From positions 5,650 to 69,649 of the forward strand of contig CAZYSK010000027.1 of assembly GCA_964649415.1 (NCBI GenBank): a stretch of 64,000 nt of DNA. Direction: 5' to 3'. Source of the stretch: CAZYSK01 sp964649415 (GTDB lineage Bacteria > Chloroflexota > Anaerolineae > B4-G1). The notes below the pieces were generated by a model. It had not been told where the DNA came from and searched no databases. It was given only the letters and a program-made list of their open reading frames with translations. Position 1 is the first letter of the stretch. Every line of letters starts with the position of its first letter. Positions 1-11,925 of this stretch are shown piece after piece. A program made the position numbers and the translations under genes.

Positions 1-378
1 TACGCCTGTCTTGGCCGATCCATCTCTATCGGAAACGCGTACAGCCTTTGGAATGATTGCTTCCTCCTCCGCGTAGTCGGGGCCATCTGGGTACAGCTTA
101 GGAATAGGCGACAACAATCTATATAGCCATCCCCAACACCCTGAACGCTCAATTGCCCGCGAGGAGACCAGTTCAGTAACGTTTCCGCAGCGTGGGCAAC
201 GATCGTTGGCAAAGTCTTCCTCAGAGCCCACGAATCCACAACGGGTACACTCAATATAGGCAAGCCAGACTCCGCAGTGCGGACACTGTTTGGTTGTTCG
301 TGTAACAACCCCATTACAATTCTTACATCTATACTCGACGATTCCGATTGCACGCCACAAGATCTCTAGAATATTCAT
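1..378 (-). CDS. Double zinc-ribbon protein, 3' end beyond the window
   Basis: The frame starts with ATG at 378 behind a good ribosome-binding site (GGAGG, six bases upstream) and stays open to the left edge, so the C-terminus is missing. The 126 visible codons begin MNILEILWRAIG and contain two four-cysteine zinc ribbons (CKNC..CPHC and CTRC..CPRC) at about residues 18-63. Such double zinc ribbons usually mediate protein or nucleic-acid contacts; no enzymatic motif is visible. Its start overlaps the end of the preceding minus-strand frame (stop at 329) by about 50 bases, so the genes may be co-transcribed. Function unknown. Confidence 0.6.
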   Translation of the reverse strand, partial: MNILEILWRAIGIVEYRCKNCNGVVTRTTKQCPHCGVWLAYIECTRCGFVGSEEDFANDRCPRCGNVTELVSSRAIERSGCWGWLYRLLSPIPKLYPDGPDYAEEEAIIPKAVRVSDRDGSAKTGV

Positions 379-826
379 CTTGACCTCCGCTTACCAGGAC
401 TAGAAGCCTATGTAACCACATCAGCGGTCTCTGTACAAACGTCATCCGTTTTCGAGTCCGAGGCTCATCGATCACACGCCTGGCGCTCCGCCGTGCGAGT
501 TCAGCGCGGCAAGATTGCTGCGCTTCTTGCAGGTATCTCTCTAGTCCCTTTCTCTCGACCAGGTTGAGTGCCAGAGGAAAATCGCCCTGTGTTCTCATTT
601 GGGCCTTGGTAAACGTATCGACCGTGAAGCAGTGTATCTTCACGAACTCCGTTCCCTTCAGCGTGTTAAATAGATCCCACAGGGCATTGATTGGAATACC
701 ACTCTCTCTGTAGTAGAACCGCGCAAACTCGCTTCGCTTGTGCTTCCTGTTGGTCAGTGCCAGATCGAGTCTCCCCCCCTGTCTTCGACGCTGTTCGCCT
801 CGAGTCGACGTCGATCGAGAATCCAC
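329..826 (-). CDS. C-terminal half of a frameshifted zinc-ribbon protein
   Basis: This frame has only a GTG start at 826 without a convincing ribosome-binding site, and it overlaps the end of the 754-1197 frame. Adding one G to the G7 tract at 773-779 joins the two into one protein of about 290 residues, with the join at ..VEDRGG then RLDLALTN... The translated part is basic, with no recognised domain. Its C-terminal region (ELARRSARRV and FVQRPLMWLHR) recurs as a degraded copy at 14227-14330, so this is a real protein family. Either a contraction frameshift, a sequencing error or a phase-variable tract explains the split. Confidence 0.45.
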   Translation of the reverse strand: MDSRSTSTRGEQRRRQGGRLDLALTNRKHKRSEFARFYYRESGIPINALWDLFNTLKGTEFVKIHCFTVDTFTKAQMRTQGDFPLALNLVERKGLERYLQEAQQSCRAELARRSARRVIDEPRTRKRMTFVQRPLMWLHRLLVLVSGGQDEYSRDLVACNRNRRV

Positions 827-1197
827 TGTATGAGCAAAGCGCTCTCTCTGACGCTCAAAGACGATATGGCCGCAGCATCCAGGTGCATGAATCCACTCAA
901 ATATCGGTAACGCTCGGCGTGCGACAAGTCACGCCAGAGAGGAATGGGGGGAACCTTTTCGGTACTGGGTGCGGGCCATACCTGTTTCCGTTTCAGAGAA
1001 GCAGGCGGGCTTGAAGGGGGACCGACAAGTCCACGCATCCCTGACTGGTGTTCGTACCTGTGCGTGTCAATTTTCGACCGGCAATCTGGGCAACGCTTCG
1101 GCGGTTCCCATCCACACGCTCTGAAGTCTCGCTGTTGGTCGTAGCTCCAGACGAACCTTCTGCCACACTCTTCACATTCTATGATTGTGCCACTCAT
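754..1197 (-). CDS. Zinc-ribbon domain protein, N-terminal part before a G7 frameshift
   Basis: Starts at ATG 1197 (MSGTIIECEECGRRF) behind GGGGGAAGAT. The first 40 residues hold a CxxC..CxxC zinc ribbon (CEEC and CPDC) like the small 'probable zinc-ribbon' proteins found next to mobile or defence genes. After a proline/serine-rich linker, a helical stretch (LSHAERYRYLSGF) leads into the G7 tract, where the frame is lost; translation then ends within about eight codons (GDSIWH). The start lies just downstream of the methyltransferase 3' remnant at 1262-1345. Function unknown. Confidence 0.5.
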   Translation of the reverse strand: MSGTIIECEECGRRFVWSYDQQRDFRACGWEPPKRCPDCRSKIDTHRYEHQSGMRGLVGPPSSPPASLKRKQVWPAPSTEKVPPIPLWRDLSHAERYRYLSGFMHLDAAAISSLSVRESALLIQWILDRRRLEANSVEDRGGDSIWH

Positions 1198-1261
1198 ATC
1201 TTCCCCCAATCAGTAGATGCAATGTGTGACACTGATATCAAGAGGGCCCACACGGCGCATC

Positions 1262-1345
1262 GTCTCCAACACCATCCGCTGCGTCCGATACCCCCCGTAC
1301 CGTTCCTCGTCCTTCCGCCGCACGATGGGGAACGTATGCAGGGTG
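1262..1345 (-). pseudogene. 3' remnant of a second methyltransferase copy
   Basis: Translating the minus strand gives AYTLHTFPIVRRKDEERY followed by GGYRTQRMVLET. This closely matches the last about 30 residues of the full-length methyltransferase at 1713-5993 (AYILDTFPIVRRKDEARY then GEYRTKRMVLES). The rest of the gene is missing. It is a leftover of a tandem duplicate, or of recombination at the 3' end of the methyltransferase gene. Confidence 0.7.
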
Positions 1346-1382
1346 TAGGCAGTTCGTTGCGGTCCAACCTGAGATCACAGCG

Positions 1383-1682
1383 CTATGGAGCCCAGATTGG
1401 CGCTAGCGCTTTCATGAGTTGTCTTTTTTCTTCTCGACAGTCCGGCGTGAGTCTCCAGCGCACAAATATACGCTCTCCAGCCTGTTGAGCTTTCAGGACT
1501 TTGGGACCGTGAACGCACGTGCCGCTTTGAGCATCCAACAGTTGACCGATACGTCGCCGAATACTGCCGGACATAGCCACCTGCAGCACTTGGCCTCGCT
1601 CGTCCTCTATGATGCAAACCCCTGCCCCTTCGGGAATTCTTGGCAGTTCAAAACGCTCGGAGAAACCCTCATAATCGCTCAT
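1383..1682 (-). CDS. GIY-YIG-like small protein
   Basis: ATG at 1682 (MSDYEGFSERF) gives 99 residues; a longer GTG start at 1709 is possible but lacks a better site. The pattern GAGVCIIEDERGQVLQVAMS followed by SIRRRIGQLL resembles the N-terminal part of a GIY-YIG nuclease fold (GxYxI..G.xLYVG.S.nlrrRl), but the two catalytic tyrosines and the glycine are altered, so nuclease activity is doubtful. It begins 30 bases after the methyltransferase stop, in the same direction, and is probably the last gene of that transcript. It could assist or regulate the restriction module. Confidence 0.5.
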   Translation of the reverse strand: MSDYEGFSERFELPRIPEGAGVCIIEDERGQVLQVAMSGSIRRRIGQLLDAQSGTCVHGPKVLKAQQAGERIFVRWRLTPDCREEKRQLMKALAPIWAP

Positions 1683-1712
1683 ATCTTGCCCCGCTTTTCC
1701 TTCGCCCACAAG

Positions 1713-5993
<4,281 letters not shown>

Positions 5994-6837
5994 AAGAAGC
6001 ACTCCTCAATCTGTCTCAACAGCGCGACAGTTGTCTCCCACGCCAACTTGAAGGCCAGGGCGTGCTCACCGCGAACGAGGTAGCTGAGACGCCGGTTCCA
6101 GTCATACTCGAAGTCAGAGCGTCGCGACGTGACAGTCTGAGCGCTCAGCGCCGCTAGATCCAGCCCCCTGACCTGGAATTTGGCGGGCAGTAGCGGCATC
6201 ACATCGGCAGGCGCTACGCCGAACTGCACCAGCCGGTGGATGTCGTAGAGATCGCGGGAGATGGCAAAGCGCCGCTGGCCGCCAACGGCGCGGACCTTCT
6301 CGGCCAAGACCTCGACTAACGTATAGCAAGGGATCTTCACCTGGGAAAGCACCGGCCCATCGGAATACGGGTGAATGAGAAAGCGCTCTGTGGGCAATAG
6401 CACTACCTCTTCGTCGCGCGTCACGTCTATCCGTATCGCGCGCGGGCTCCCGCCCCACTGCAGGGGGCCTCGGTAGTAAACGCGCACCTGGTACGTTTCG
6501 CTTCCGTACTCATCGCGGACGGTCTCAAACCGAGGGGGTGAGGCCCGATAGTCGGGGCCATCCGCTTCGGCAGCCCAGCCGGCAGCTCGCTCTACCCAAT
6601 TGGGCAGCCGCTCGGGGCTGAGCGGGGCTGTGGCAGTGAAATCCAGGTCCTCGGAGAAGCGGTAGTCGCCGAAGTAACACTTGCGCAGGCAGGTGCCCCC
6701 CTTGAAGCAAAGCCGCTCCGAGCCCTCATTCGCTCCGTAGAACGCGGCGATGAACCAGCCGAGGCTGTAGTCCAGATCCGCCACCATAGGGTCAACGCCC
6801 CAACGCGCCGCTCGACGTCGCAGTTCCGCTTCACCGA

Positions 6838-7668
6838 TCACGGTTCTCTCTCCACGGGGTGCCACGTTTGGTCCACGTTGACGCGCAGTCGCCAGCGAGT
6901 CACGATGCGGCCTTCACTGCCATTGCGCCCGGGCTCGAGGGCCACAATACCAGAAGAGAGCGAGCGCCGCCACCGTGTCAGGCGTTCCTCTCGGCTGGGG
7001 AGGGGCAGTTCCAGAGTCTCCACCAGGTAGCCGATACGCTTCAGGGGACTGCCTGTTGGCCAGCGATCCAGATATTGATCGAGCGTTTGCCAGTCGAGGT
7101 CGCTCCAGGCCACGCGCAGCGCCCGGGCCAGTTGGGCGATGCCGCCGCTCAGGTCGGGGCGGTCGGCAGCGTCCACGAGTGTCTTCTCTCGATCAGTGAC
7201 GTAGATCGGCTGGCCACCCAGCGTCCGCTTGACCACGCCGAAGAACTTGGATTCGACGACGGTGACGAAACGAAAGGAGATACCCAGAACCTCCTTTTGC
7301 CGTTGATGCTTGCGGGACGTGGACTGAACGAAGACTGTGTGGGGGATCTGCTCGGTCATATGCCAGTAGTGGATGGCCGACCAGTAGGCGATGGCCGCCG
7401 GCTGGATGAGGTGCGGCGCGATCACCAGCGCGCTCTCCGACCAGTCGCGGTCTGGCCCGGCTTCCAGGGGAACGATCATATAGGCGCCCCGTTCCAAACG
7501 GTGCAGCCAACCCTTTGCCTCCAGCCGTCCCAGGACGTTGGCCGCGTAAGCAGCATCCTCCCAGAACTCCCGCGCCTGCTCGACGGTGAAGATTCTCTTC
7601 CCCTGCGAGGCAAACGTGGCGAGGAACATCGCTTCTTTAGGACCGAGGCTTGTTATAGTTTGTGACAC
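6838..7668 (-). CDS. abiEi: AbiEi-type antitoxin / transcriptional repressor
   Basis: Antitoxin of the AbiE pair, with an N-terminal winged helix (about residues 10-70, LGPKEAMFLATFASQGKRIF onward) and the C-terminal AbiEi domain (YWSAIHYW.., IYVTDREKTLVDA). GTG at 7668 is preferred because AGGAG lies ten bases upstream and a promoter (TATACT, 7704-7709) is just beyond it. An inverted repeat (CACGAAAT at 7666-7673 and ATTTCGTG at 7690-7697) spans the ribosome-binding site and fits the known autoregulation of AbiEi. It lies between the helicase and methyltransferase genes and is coupled to abiEii. Confidence 0.85.
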   Translation of the reverse strand: MSQTITSLGPKEAMFLATFASQGKRIFTVEQAREFWEDAAYAANVLGRLEAKGWLHRLERGAYMIVPLEAGPDRDWSESALVIAPHLIQPAAIAYWSAIHYWHMTEQIPHTVFVQSTSRKHQRQKEVLGISFRFVTVVESKFFGVVKRTLGGQPIYVTDREKTLVDAADRPDLSGGIAQLARALRVAWSDLDWQTLDQYLDRWPTGSPLKRIGYLVETLELPLPSREERLTRWRRSLSSGIVALEPGRNGSEGRIVTRWRLRVNVDQTWHPVEREP

Positions 7669-7697
7669 GAAATATACTCCTATAGGTTGATTTCGTG
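7666..7697. promoter_or_regulatory. Probable AbiEi operator (inverted repeat)
   Basis: CACGAAAT and its exact complement ATTTCGTG are separated by 16 bases and span the start codon and ribosome-binding site of the antitoxin gene. AbiEi proteins are known to repress their own promoter through inverted repeats, so this is the likely operator. Confidence 0.5.
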
Positions 7698-7703
7698 ACG
7701 CAT

Positions 7704-7732
7704 AGTATAACACACTCCCACTGTGGGGAAAA
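7704..7732 (-). promoter_or_regulatory. Promoter of the abiE module
   Basis: On the minus strand, an extended -10 (TGTTATACT; TATACT at 7704-7709) lies about 35 bases upstream of the GTG start. A weak -35 (TTTTCC, 7727-7732) is spaced 17 bases away. Confidence 0.4.
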
Positions 7733-7804
7733 CCTGGTCGTCGGTGATCCCAGACGGTGCGGACGCACCACGTCCGATGGCAAAGAATGCAAGCTCGGTC
7801 CCAC

Positions 7805-7895
7805 ACTGGCGGGAGCCGGGCTCGCGGACGTTTTCGATGAAAGTGGCACAGGTCAGGTCGCCGGCGGTGATGATGTGGGTGGTGGGTTGGGTCAT
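7805..7895 (-). pseudogene. Methyltransferase 5' tag, copy 2 (start stub)
   Basis: ATG at 7895, behind GGAG, opens MTQPTTHIITAGDL then FIENVREPGSRQCG, nearly the same as the N-terminus of the methyltransferase at 5993. The reading frame then runs into unrelated sequence and stops at 7680. It sits directly after the helicase stop, where the methyltransferase would be expected if the abiE module had not been inserted. Confidence 0.65.
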
Positions 7896-7909
7896 CAGGT
7901 CTCCGTTCC

Positions 7910-7943
7910 AGACCTGACAGGTTTCGGAAAACCTGTCAGGTCT
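7910..7943. repeat. Palindromic element, family D (CCTGACAGG arms)
   Basis: AGACCTGACAGG, a TTTCGGAAAA-type centre, and the complementary arm form a near-perfect hairpin. It touches the helicase stop codon and lies in the short gap before the start stub at 7895, where it may also act as a terminator. Confidence 0.8.
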
Positions 7944-10843
7944 CAAGCCGGAAACAACACCGTCACTGTCAGCAGATCAGAACTCCCCGGCGCCAGGTCG
8001 TCGATCCCCTGCAGCCACTCGGCCGGCTGAGCCCCTTCGACTGCCTGCATCTGTTCCCGCATGTGCTCTCGCTCGGCCACCAATTCCCGTCGCCGCGCCT
8101 CGACCGCACCCTCCAACAGACCATCCAGCCCCTCACTCGCCAACGCGTCCGCCAGGGTCTCCTTCACCTCCGCCTCCGTGCGCGTCTGGGAACTGGCCTG
8201 GACATCCACCAGGCGCGTCGCCTGTTGACGGCTGACGGATGACGCAGGACCCCTATACACCGGCACCGCCACCGGCAGCAACTCCTCCACGATCGACGTC
8301 GGCTCCGTACTGACCACGTAGCGCGCCAATAAGTGGAACAGCGCCATCACCTCGTCCACGTCCGGGGTGACAACGTACGCCGTGCGTCCGTAATGCGCCA
8401 CTTCCCGGAAGGCGTTCTGCTTGACTTCCTCGATCAGCCGCCGCACCAGCGGGTGGCCCACGTCCAGCAGCGTCGCGTCGGGGTCGTCCAGTGCCCACTC
8501 GGGGTCGAAGGTGGCCCGCTCGATCACGTCGCCCACCGACGCCGTCTGCAGCGCTGGCTCCGTGAGCGCGATGCGCCAGGAGCCATCGGCGTTCTGAGTC
8601 ACCGAGCAGCCGAAGCGGTCAAGCCCGCTGAAAGCAAAGGCCCGGATCTGCTCTGGCGAGCCCACCGTGGCCGCTGTCTCCTCCAGCCGCCGCTCGATCT
8701 CCGGCAGGCTGATGTGGGTCTGGCCATAGAAGCTATCTCCCCTGATGCGCTCCAGCGTCTCCTCGGCGAAGGGGTTCTCACCCTCACCCCAGCCCTCTCC
8801 CTGGGAGGGAGAGGGAGGTGCATCGAAGAGGCTGAGCTGTTTCGGCCCCAGCGTCACGTCGTGCTGTTCCAGCAGGTCCAGGATGCTGGTCTCGTCGCCG
8901 AAGTAGGGCGGGGAGAAGCCATAATCTCGGCGAATCTGGGCTGCCTTTTCCACCAGCACTTTCAGGATGGCCGCGTCCAGCGTCTCGTCCATGACTATCG
9001 TGCGAACGGTCACCACCGGCTTACGCTGCCCGAAGCGGTCCACACGCCCGTTGCGCTGCTCCAGCCGGTTGGGGTTCCACGGCAGCTCGTAGTGGATCAC
9101 CTGGGCAGCGGCGTGCTGCAGGTTGATGCCCTCGGAGATGGCATCGGTGGCCACCAGGATGCCAGTCCCGGCCCGCTCGAACGCCAGGAAGATCTCGCGC
9201 CGCTGCCGTTCGTTCAGCCCGCCGTGGATGGTCAGCACCGTGGCCTCTCGATAGCGCTTGTCGCGCTGGATCTGTTCCGCCAGGTAGTTCATCGTGTCCA
9301 CATAGCGGGTGAAGATCACCACCTTGGGATCGCGCGCCAGCAGGTGGTAGAGCACGCTGTCGAGCAGCTTCTGCAGCTTGTTGTCGCGGGTGGGCGTGAC
9401 CTTGTCGGCCCTGGCCAGCACCTGCTCCAGTTGCTCCAGTTCGGCCCGAATCTGTTCCAGCGACCGCCCGTAGACCACGCGCTCGGTGCGCTCTCCGGCC
9501 TCCTCGTCGGTCAGCCGCTCCCCGGTGTCCTCGTCGAGCACGTTGGCCCGCGCCACATCGGGCGGGATGGGGGTGTCCTCAGAAACCAGGGTTTCCGGAA
9601 AAACCCTGGTTTCTTGTTGCTCAAGCTGCTGCCTCAGCCGCCCGCGACGGTTGCGCAGCGAGCAGCGCAGTGCCTCCGGCGAACTGAGCGCCCGCTTATG
9701 AAAGTGGAGCACAGTCCAGTGAGCCAGCGTGCGGATCCCGGCGCTGGCGTCGGCCGCCTGGGCCAGCACCCGCTGACCGTACGCCTCCACGGCCCGGATG
9801 GCGTCTATTTCGTAGCTGGTGGGCGGGACGATTACCTCGTCTTGATCCCGCTCGGGGAAGGGGCTGCGGTCGGGAGAGTCCCGGAACCATGCCTCCACGT
9901 CCTCCCGCCGCCGCTGGCAGACGTAACGCCCAGCCACCGGGCGGACGATGCGTGGAGCGTGTACAGGGCCGGCCACCGCCCCCACGTCCAGCATGCGCAA
10001 CAGGCTGGCGAAGGAGTCGGTGTAGCCGTTGTGGGGCGTGGCGGTCAGGAGCAGGAGATGGCGCACGCGCTCGCTGGCGGCCAGCGCCTCGGCCAGCTCC
10101 CAGCGGTCCATGCGCACCCGCTGGTCGGGCCCGCTCTGGTGCGGCTTGGCCACCTGGTGTGCCTCGTCGATCACGATGGCGTCCCAGTGCTGCTCCAGGA
10201 TCTGGTTCTTCACGCCCGGCTGCTTGGCATAATCTACCGACGTGATGAGGAAGCGGTAGTGCTCCCAGGGATTGGCGCCGGCTGGCAACTCGCGCTCCAT
10301 CTGACGGCGGTGGCGGGTGGATATGATGCGCGCGGGGATGTGGAAGAAATAGTCCAGCGCCTCCTGCCACTGCTCGCGCAGGTTGGCTGGGACGATAACC
10401 AGCAGACGGGTGGCCATCTGGCGGACCAGCAACTCGGTGACGATCAGTCCCGCCTCAATCGTCTTGCCCAATCCCACGTCATCGGCCAGCAGCATGCGCA
10501 CGTGCGGCATCTCCAGCGCCATGACCACAGGCACGAGCTGGTAGTCCTTGGGGATGACGCGGCTGCGCTGTAGGCTCAAGAGTGGCGCGGTGCCGTGGAG
10601 CAGGCTGAGGCGGTAGGCGCGCAGGAGCAGGTCCTGGGCGCTGGGGTGCCCGACGACGTCGGGCGAGGGCAGCTCCAGGCGACCGGGCCGGATATCCTCA
10701 AAGGGGACGTAGAACTGGGTCCGCTGCGCCTCGCCGCCGTCAATCGCGGTGGCGACGAGGACGCTCCCCTCCTGGCCATCCACACGCCAGAGGCGGGATC
10801 GGTTGCGGATCACGGTGCCTGGTGCGTACGTGCAGGTATCCAT
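7943..10843 (-). CDS. SNF2-family helicase (DrmD-like), 966 aa
   Basis: Superfamily 2 DNA translocase. Walker A GLGKT is at residues 124-128 and DEAH at 226-229. The second RecA domain shows VFTRYVDTMNYL, TIHGG, ATDAISEGINLQ and NRLEQRNGRVDRFGQ. Size and motifs fit the SNF2-like helicases that partner large adenine methyltransferases, such as DrmD of class 1 DISARM. Two in-frame repeat inserts are visible: QQETRVFPETLVS (family A, 9581-9614) and SPSQGEGWGEGE (8777-8820). It starts at ATG 10843 behind AGGGG, with a TTGTGC-N17-TATACT promoter upstream. The partner methyltransferase is now displaced downstream by the abiE module. Confidence 0.85.
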   Translation of the reverse strand: MDTCTYAPGTVIRNRSRLWRVDGQEGSVLVATAIDGGEAQRTQFYVPFEDIRPGRLELPSPDVVGHPSAQDLLLRAYRLSLLHGTAPLLSLQRSRVIPKDYQLVPVVMALEMPHVRMLLADDVGLGKTIEAGLIVTELLVRQMATRLLVIVPANLREQWQEALDYFFHIPARIISTRHRRQMERELPAGANPWEHYRFLITSVDYAKQPGVKNQILEQHWDAIVIDEAHQVAKPHQSGPDQRVRMDRWELAEALAASERVRHLLLLTATPHNGYTDSFASLLRMLDVGAVAGPVHAPRIVRPVAGRYVCQRRREDVEAWFRDSPDRSPFPERDQDEVIVPPTSYEIDAIRAVEAYGQRVLAQAADASAGIRTLAHWTVLHFHKRALSSPEALRCSLRNRRGRLRQQLEQQETRVFPETLVSEDTPIPPDVARANVLDEDTGERLTDEEAGERTERVVYGRSLEQIRAELEQLEQVLARADKVTPTRDNKLQKLLDSVLYHLLARDPKVVIFTRYVDTMNYLAEQIQRDKRYREATVLTIHGGLNERQRREIFLAFERAGTGILVATDAISEGINLQHAAAQVIHYELPWNPNRLEQRNGRVDRFGQRKPVVTVRTIVMDETLDAAILKVLVEKAAQIRRDYGFSPPYFGDETSILDLLEQHDVTLGPKQLSLFDAPPSPSQGEGWGEGENPFAEETLERIRGDSFYGQTHISLPEIERRLEETAATVGSPEQIRAFAFSGLDRFGCSVTQNADGSWRIALTEPALQTASVGDVIERATFDPEWALDDPDATLLDVGHPLVRRLIEEVKQNAFREVAHYGRTAYVVTPDVDEVMALFHLLARYVVSTEPTSIVEELLPVAVPVYRGPASSVSRQQATRLVDVQASSQTRTEAEVKETLADALASEGLDGLLEGAVEARRRELVAEREHMREQMQAVEGAQPAEWLQGIDDLAPGSSDLLTVTVLFPA
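9581..9614. repeat. Palindromic element, family A
   Basis: AGAAACCAGGGTTTCCGG..AAACCCTGGTTTCTT in the helicase, read as QETRVFPETLVS, between the helicase halves. Confidence 0.85.
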
Positions 10844-11014
10844 CGGCCCCTGGTCCTCTCAGTGACTCGCCACGATCTATAGCGAGGACGCAACAATGCA
10901 GCCACAAATCGCCCCGAGCGCAAGCCGAAGCGTCTAGGGCCGAGACCCTTCGAATTCGCCCATGGTGAGGCAGGACGGGAAAGCGCCGGGGTGCGCTCAG
11001 CCTTCCCGCACCAC

Positions 11015-11043
11015 AGTATAGCACATCCTCGCCCTTAGCACAA
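11015..11043 (-). promoter_or_regulatory. Promoter of the helicase gene
   Basis: On the minus strand, TTGTGC (11038-11043), 17 bases and TATACT (11015-11020) with an upstream TG form a sigma-70-like extended -10 promoter about 170 bases before the helicase start. The same arrangement precedes the TIR-STAND operon (51240-51268) and the Mod gene (60245-60273). Apart from this promoter, 10844-11129 holds nothing recognisable. Confidence 0.5.
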
Positions 11044-11129
11044 AAAACCCGTACGCGGCCCACAGGTGTGGTGGTCGTCCTGGGTTTGCCCAAGCCGAGC
11101 GAAGGGCCACGTACTCCAGACGATATCAA

Positions 11130-11232
11130 CTAGGTGAAACGCGCAATGAATTCGGCGGCAGAAAGAACGTGGACACCCTCGTACTCGCCGAGGTCGAAGA
11201 AGTGGCAATTGCCCGACACGATCAACTCCTGG
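11130..11232 (-). pseudogene. C-terminal remnant of a PIN-domain toxin
   Basis: Minus-strand translation reads LIVSGNCHFFDLGEYEGVHV then LSAAEFIARFT and stops at 11130. This matches the last strand-helix portion of PIN-domain toxins (SGN..HF..L.EY.G..VLS..EFL). The N-terminal catalytic part is missing, and the remnant begins only six bases after the antitoxin stop, so an internal deletion removed most of the toxin. Confidence 0.65.
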
Positions 11233-11237
11233 CACGG

Positions 11238-11486
11238 CTATGCGCCGTCTCCGTGAAGCAGCTCATCAACGAGCTTTTTGCGCTCGCCTTCGGCCAAGCT
11301 GTCCCAATCCAGACCTCGCTCCGGGCAGAGAGCACGCGCCCGCTGGTTCCCGCAGTCCACCAGGCACTCAAGTCCATCAAGGTGCGGAATTAGCGCCCTT
11401 AACACGGCCCGCTTGGCCGGCGGCGAGATCTGTCTCACCAACTCAATGATCTGAGATTCAGGTATCTTGAGCGTGACCACTCCCAT
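11238..11486 (-). CDS. Small antitoxin-like protein paired with a gutted PIN toxin
   Basis: Eighty-two residues (MGVVTLKIPESQIIELVRQI onward). The amphipathic N-terminus, a central ALIPHLDGLECL and a charged C-terminus resemble the uncharacterised antitoxins encoded just upstream of PIN-family toxins. It is complete and directly abuts the PIN remnant at 11130-11232. It follows methyltransferase tag copy 3. With its toxin destroyed it may survive as an anti-addiction gene, or simply be decaying. Start codon is uncertain. Confidence 0.5.
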   Translation of the reverse strand: MGVVTLKIPESQIIELVRQISPPAKRAVLRALIPHLDGLECLVDCGNQRARALCPERGLDWDSLAEGERKKLVDELLHGDGA

Positions 11487-11499
11487 TAGTGACATCCCG

Positions 11500-11580
11500 C
11501 CAGTTGGGGAACCAACCTCGCGCACGTTCTCAATGCAGGTGGCAATGAGCAAGCCCCCTGAGGTGAATGATGTGGGTGGC
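11500..11580 (-). pseudogene. Methyltransferase 5' tag, copy 3 (frameshifted)
   Basis: With one base removed near the middle, the minus strand reads HII, then TSGGLLIATCIENVREVGS and PTGG. This is the same N-terminal tag as in the methyltransferase (5993) and copies 2 and 4. No downstream methyltransferase sequence follows; the next gene is the PIN antitoxin. Confidence 0.6.
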
Positions 11581-11603
11581 TATGGCCGTTGCCAAGATAC
11601 TCC

Positions 11604-11921
11604 CTACATCAACTCCAGACCCCGCAAGTGCCGCCGCACCACCCGCATAACCTCGTTCAAGTGCGGCAATTCTGGTATTTGTACGGCCAAACGTGAAGCC
11701 CATAGCTTGTCGAAGGTCGCTTCCTTGCGGGCCAGAACCTCATCAAGCCGGTCTGGCTCTTGCCCCTTGTGTCGGCACTTGGCACCAAAACTGGACGGTA
11801 GGAAACTGAGATCCACGTCGCCCCACTCGAGCAGCCAACTCAACACATAGTCCTTTTCGACCACAAGATCACCTACTCCCAGGCGGTGGGCTTGCTTGAA
11901 AACCTCGGCGGCTGGAATCAT
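11604..11921 (-). pseudogene. AbiEii-type toxin with its catalytic core deleted
   Basis: The N-terminus (VVEKDYVLSWLLEW) is typical of AbiEii toxins. The expected FKGGT..R..SEDLDF nucleotidyltransferase block is absent, and the chain continues with a C-terminal-like helix (RLDEVLARKEATFDKLWASR). At 105 aa it is about one third of normal length. It begins four bases after the intact antitoxin stop. It cannot be an active nucleotidyltransferase. Confidence 0.65.
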
Positions 11922-11925
11922 CGAC

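Noticed and set aside
7669..7806. N-terminal extension of the AbiEi antitoxin
   Set aside because: The extra residues come from tag copy 2 surroundings and the promoter; the GTG at 7668 has a proper ribosome-binding site.
8333..10573. 746-codon plus-strand frame
   Set aside because: Antisense to the SNF2 helicase, whose motifs are unmistakable on the minus strand. High GC leaves the opposite frame open.
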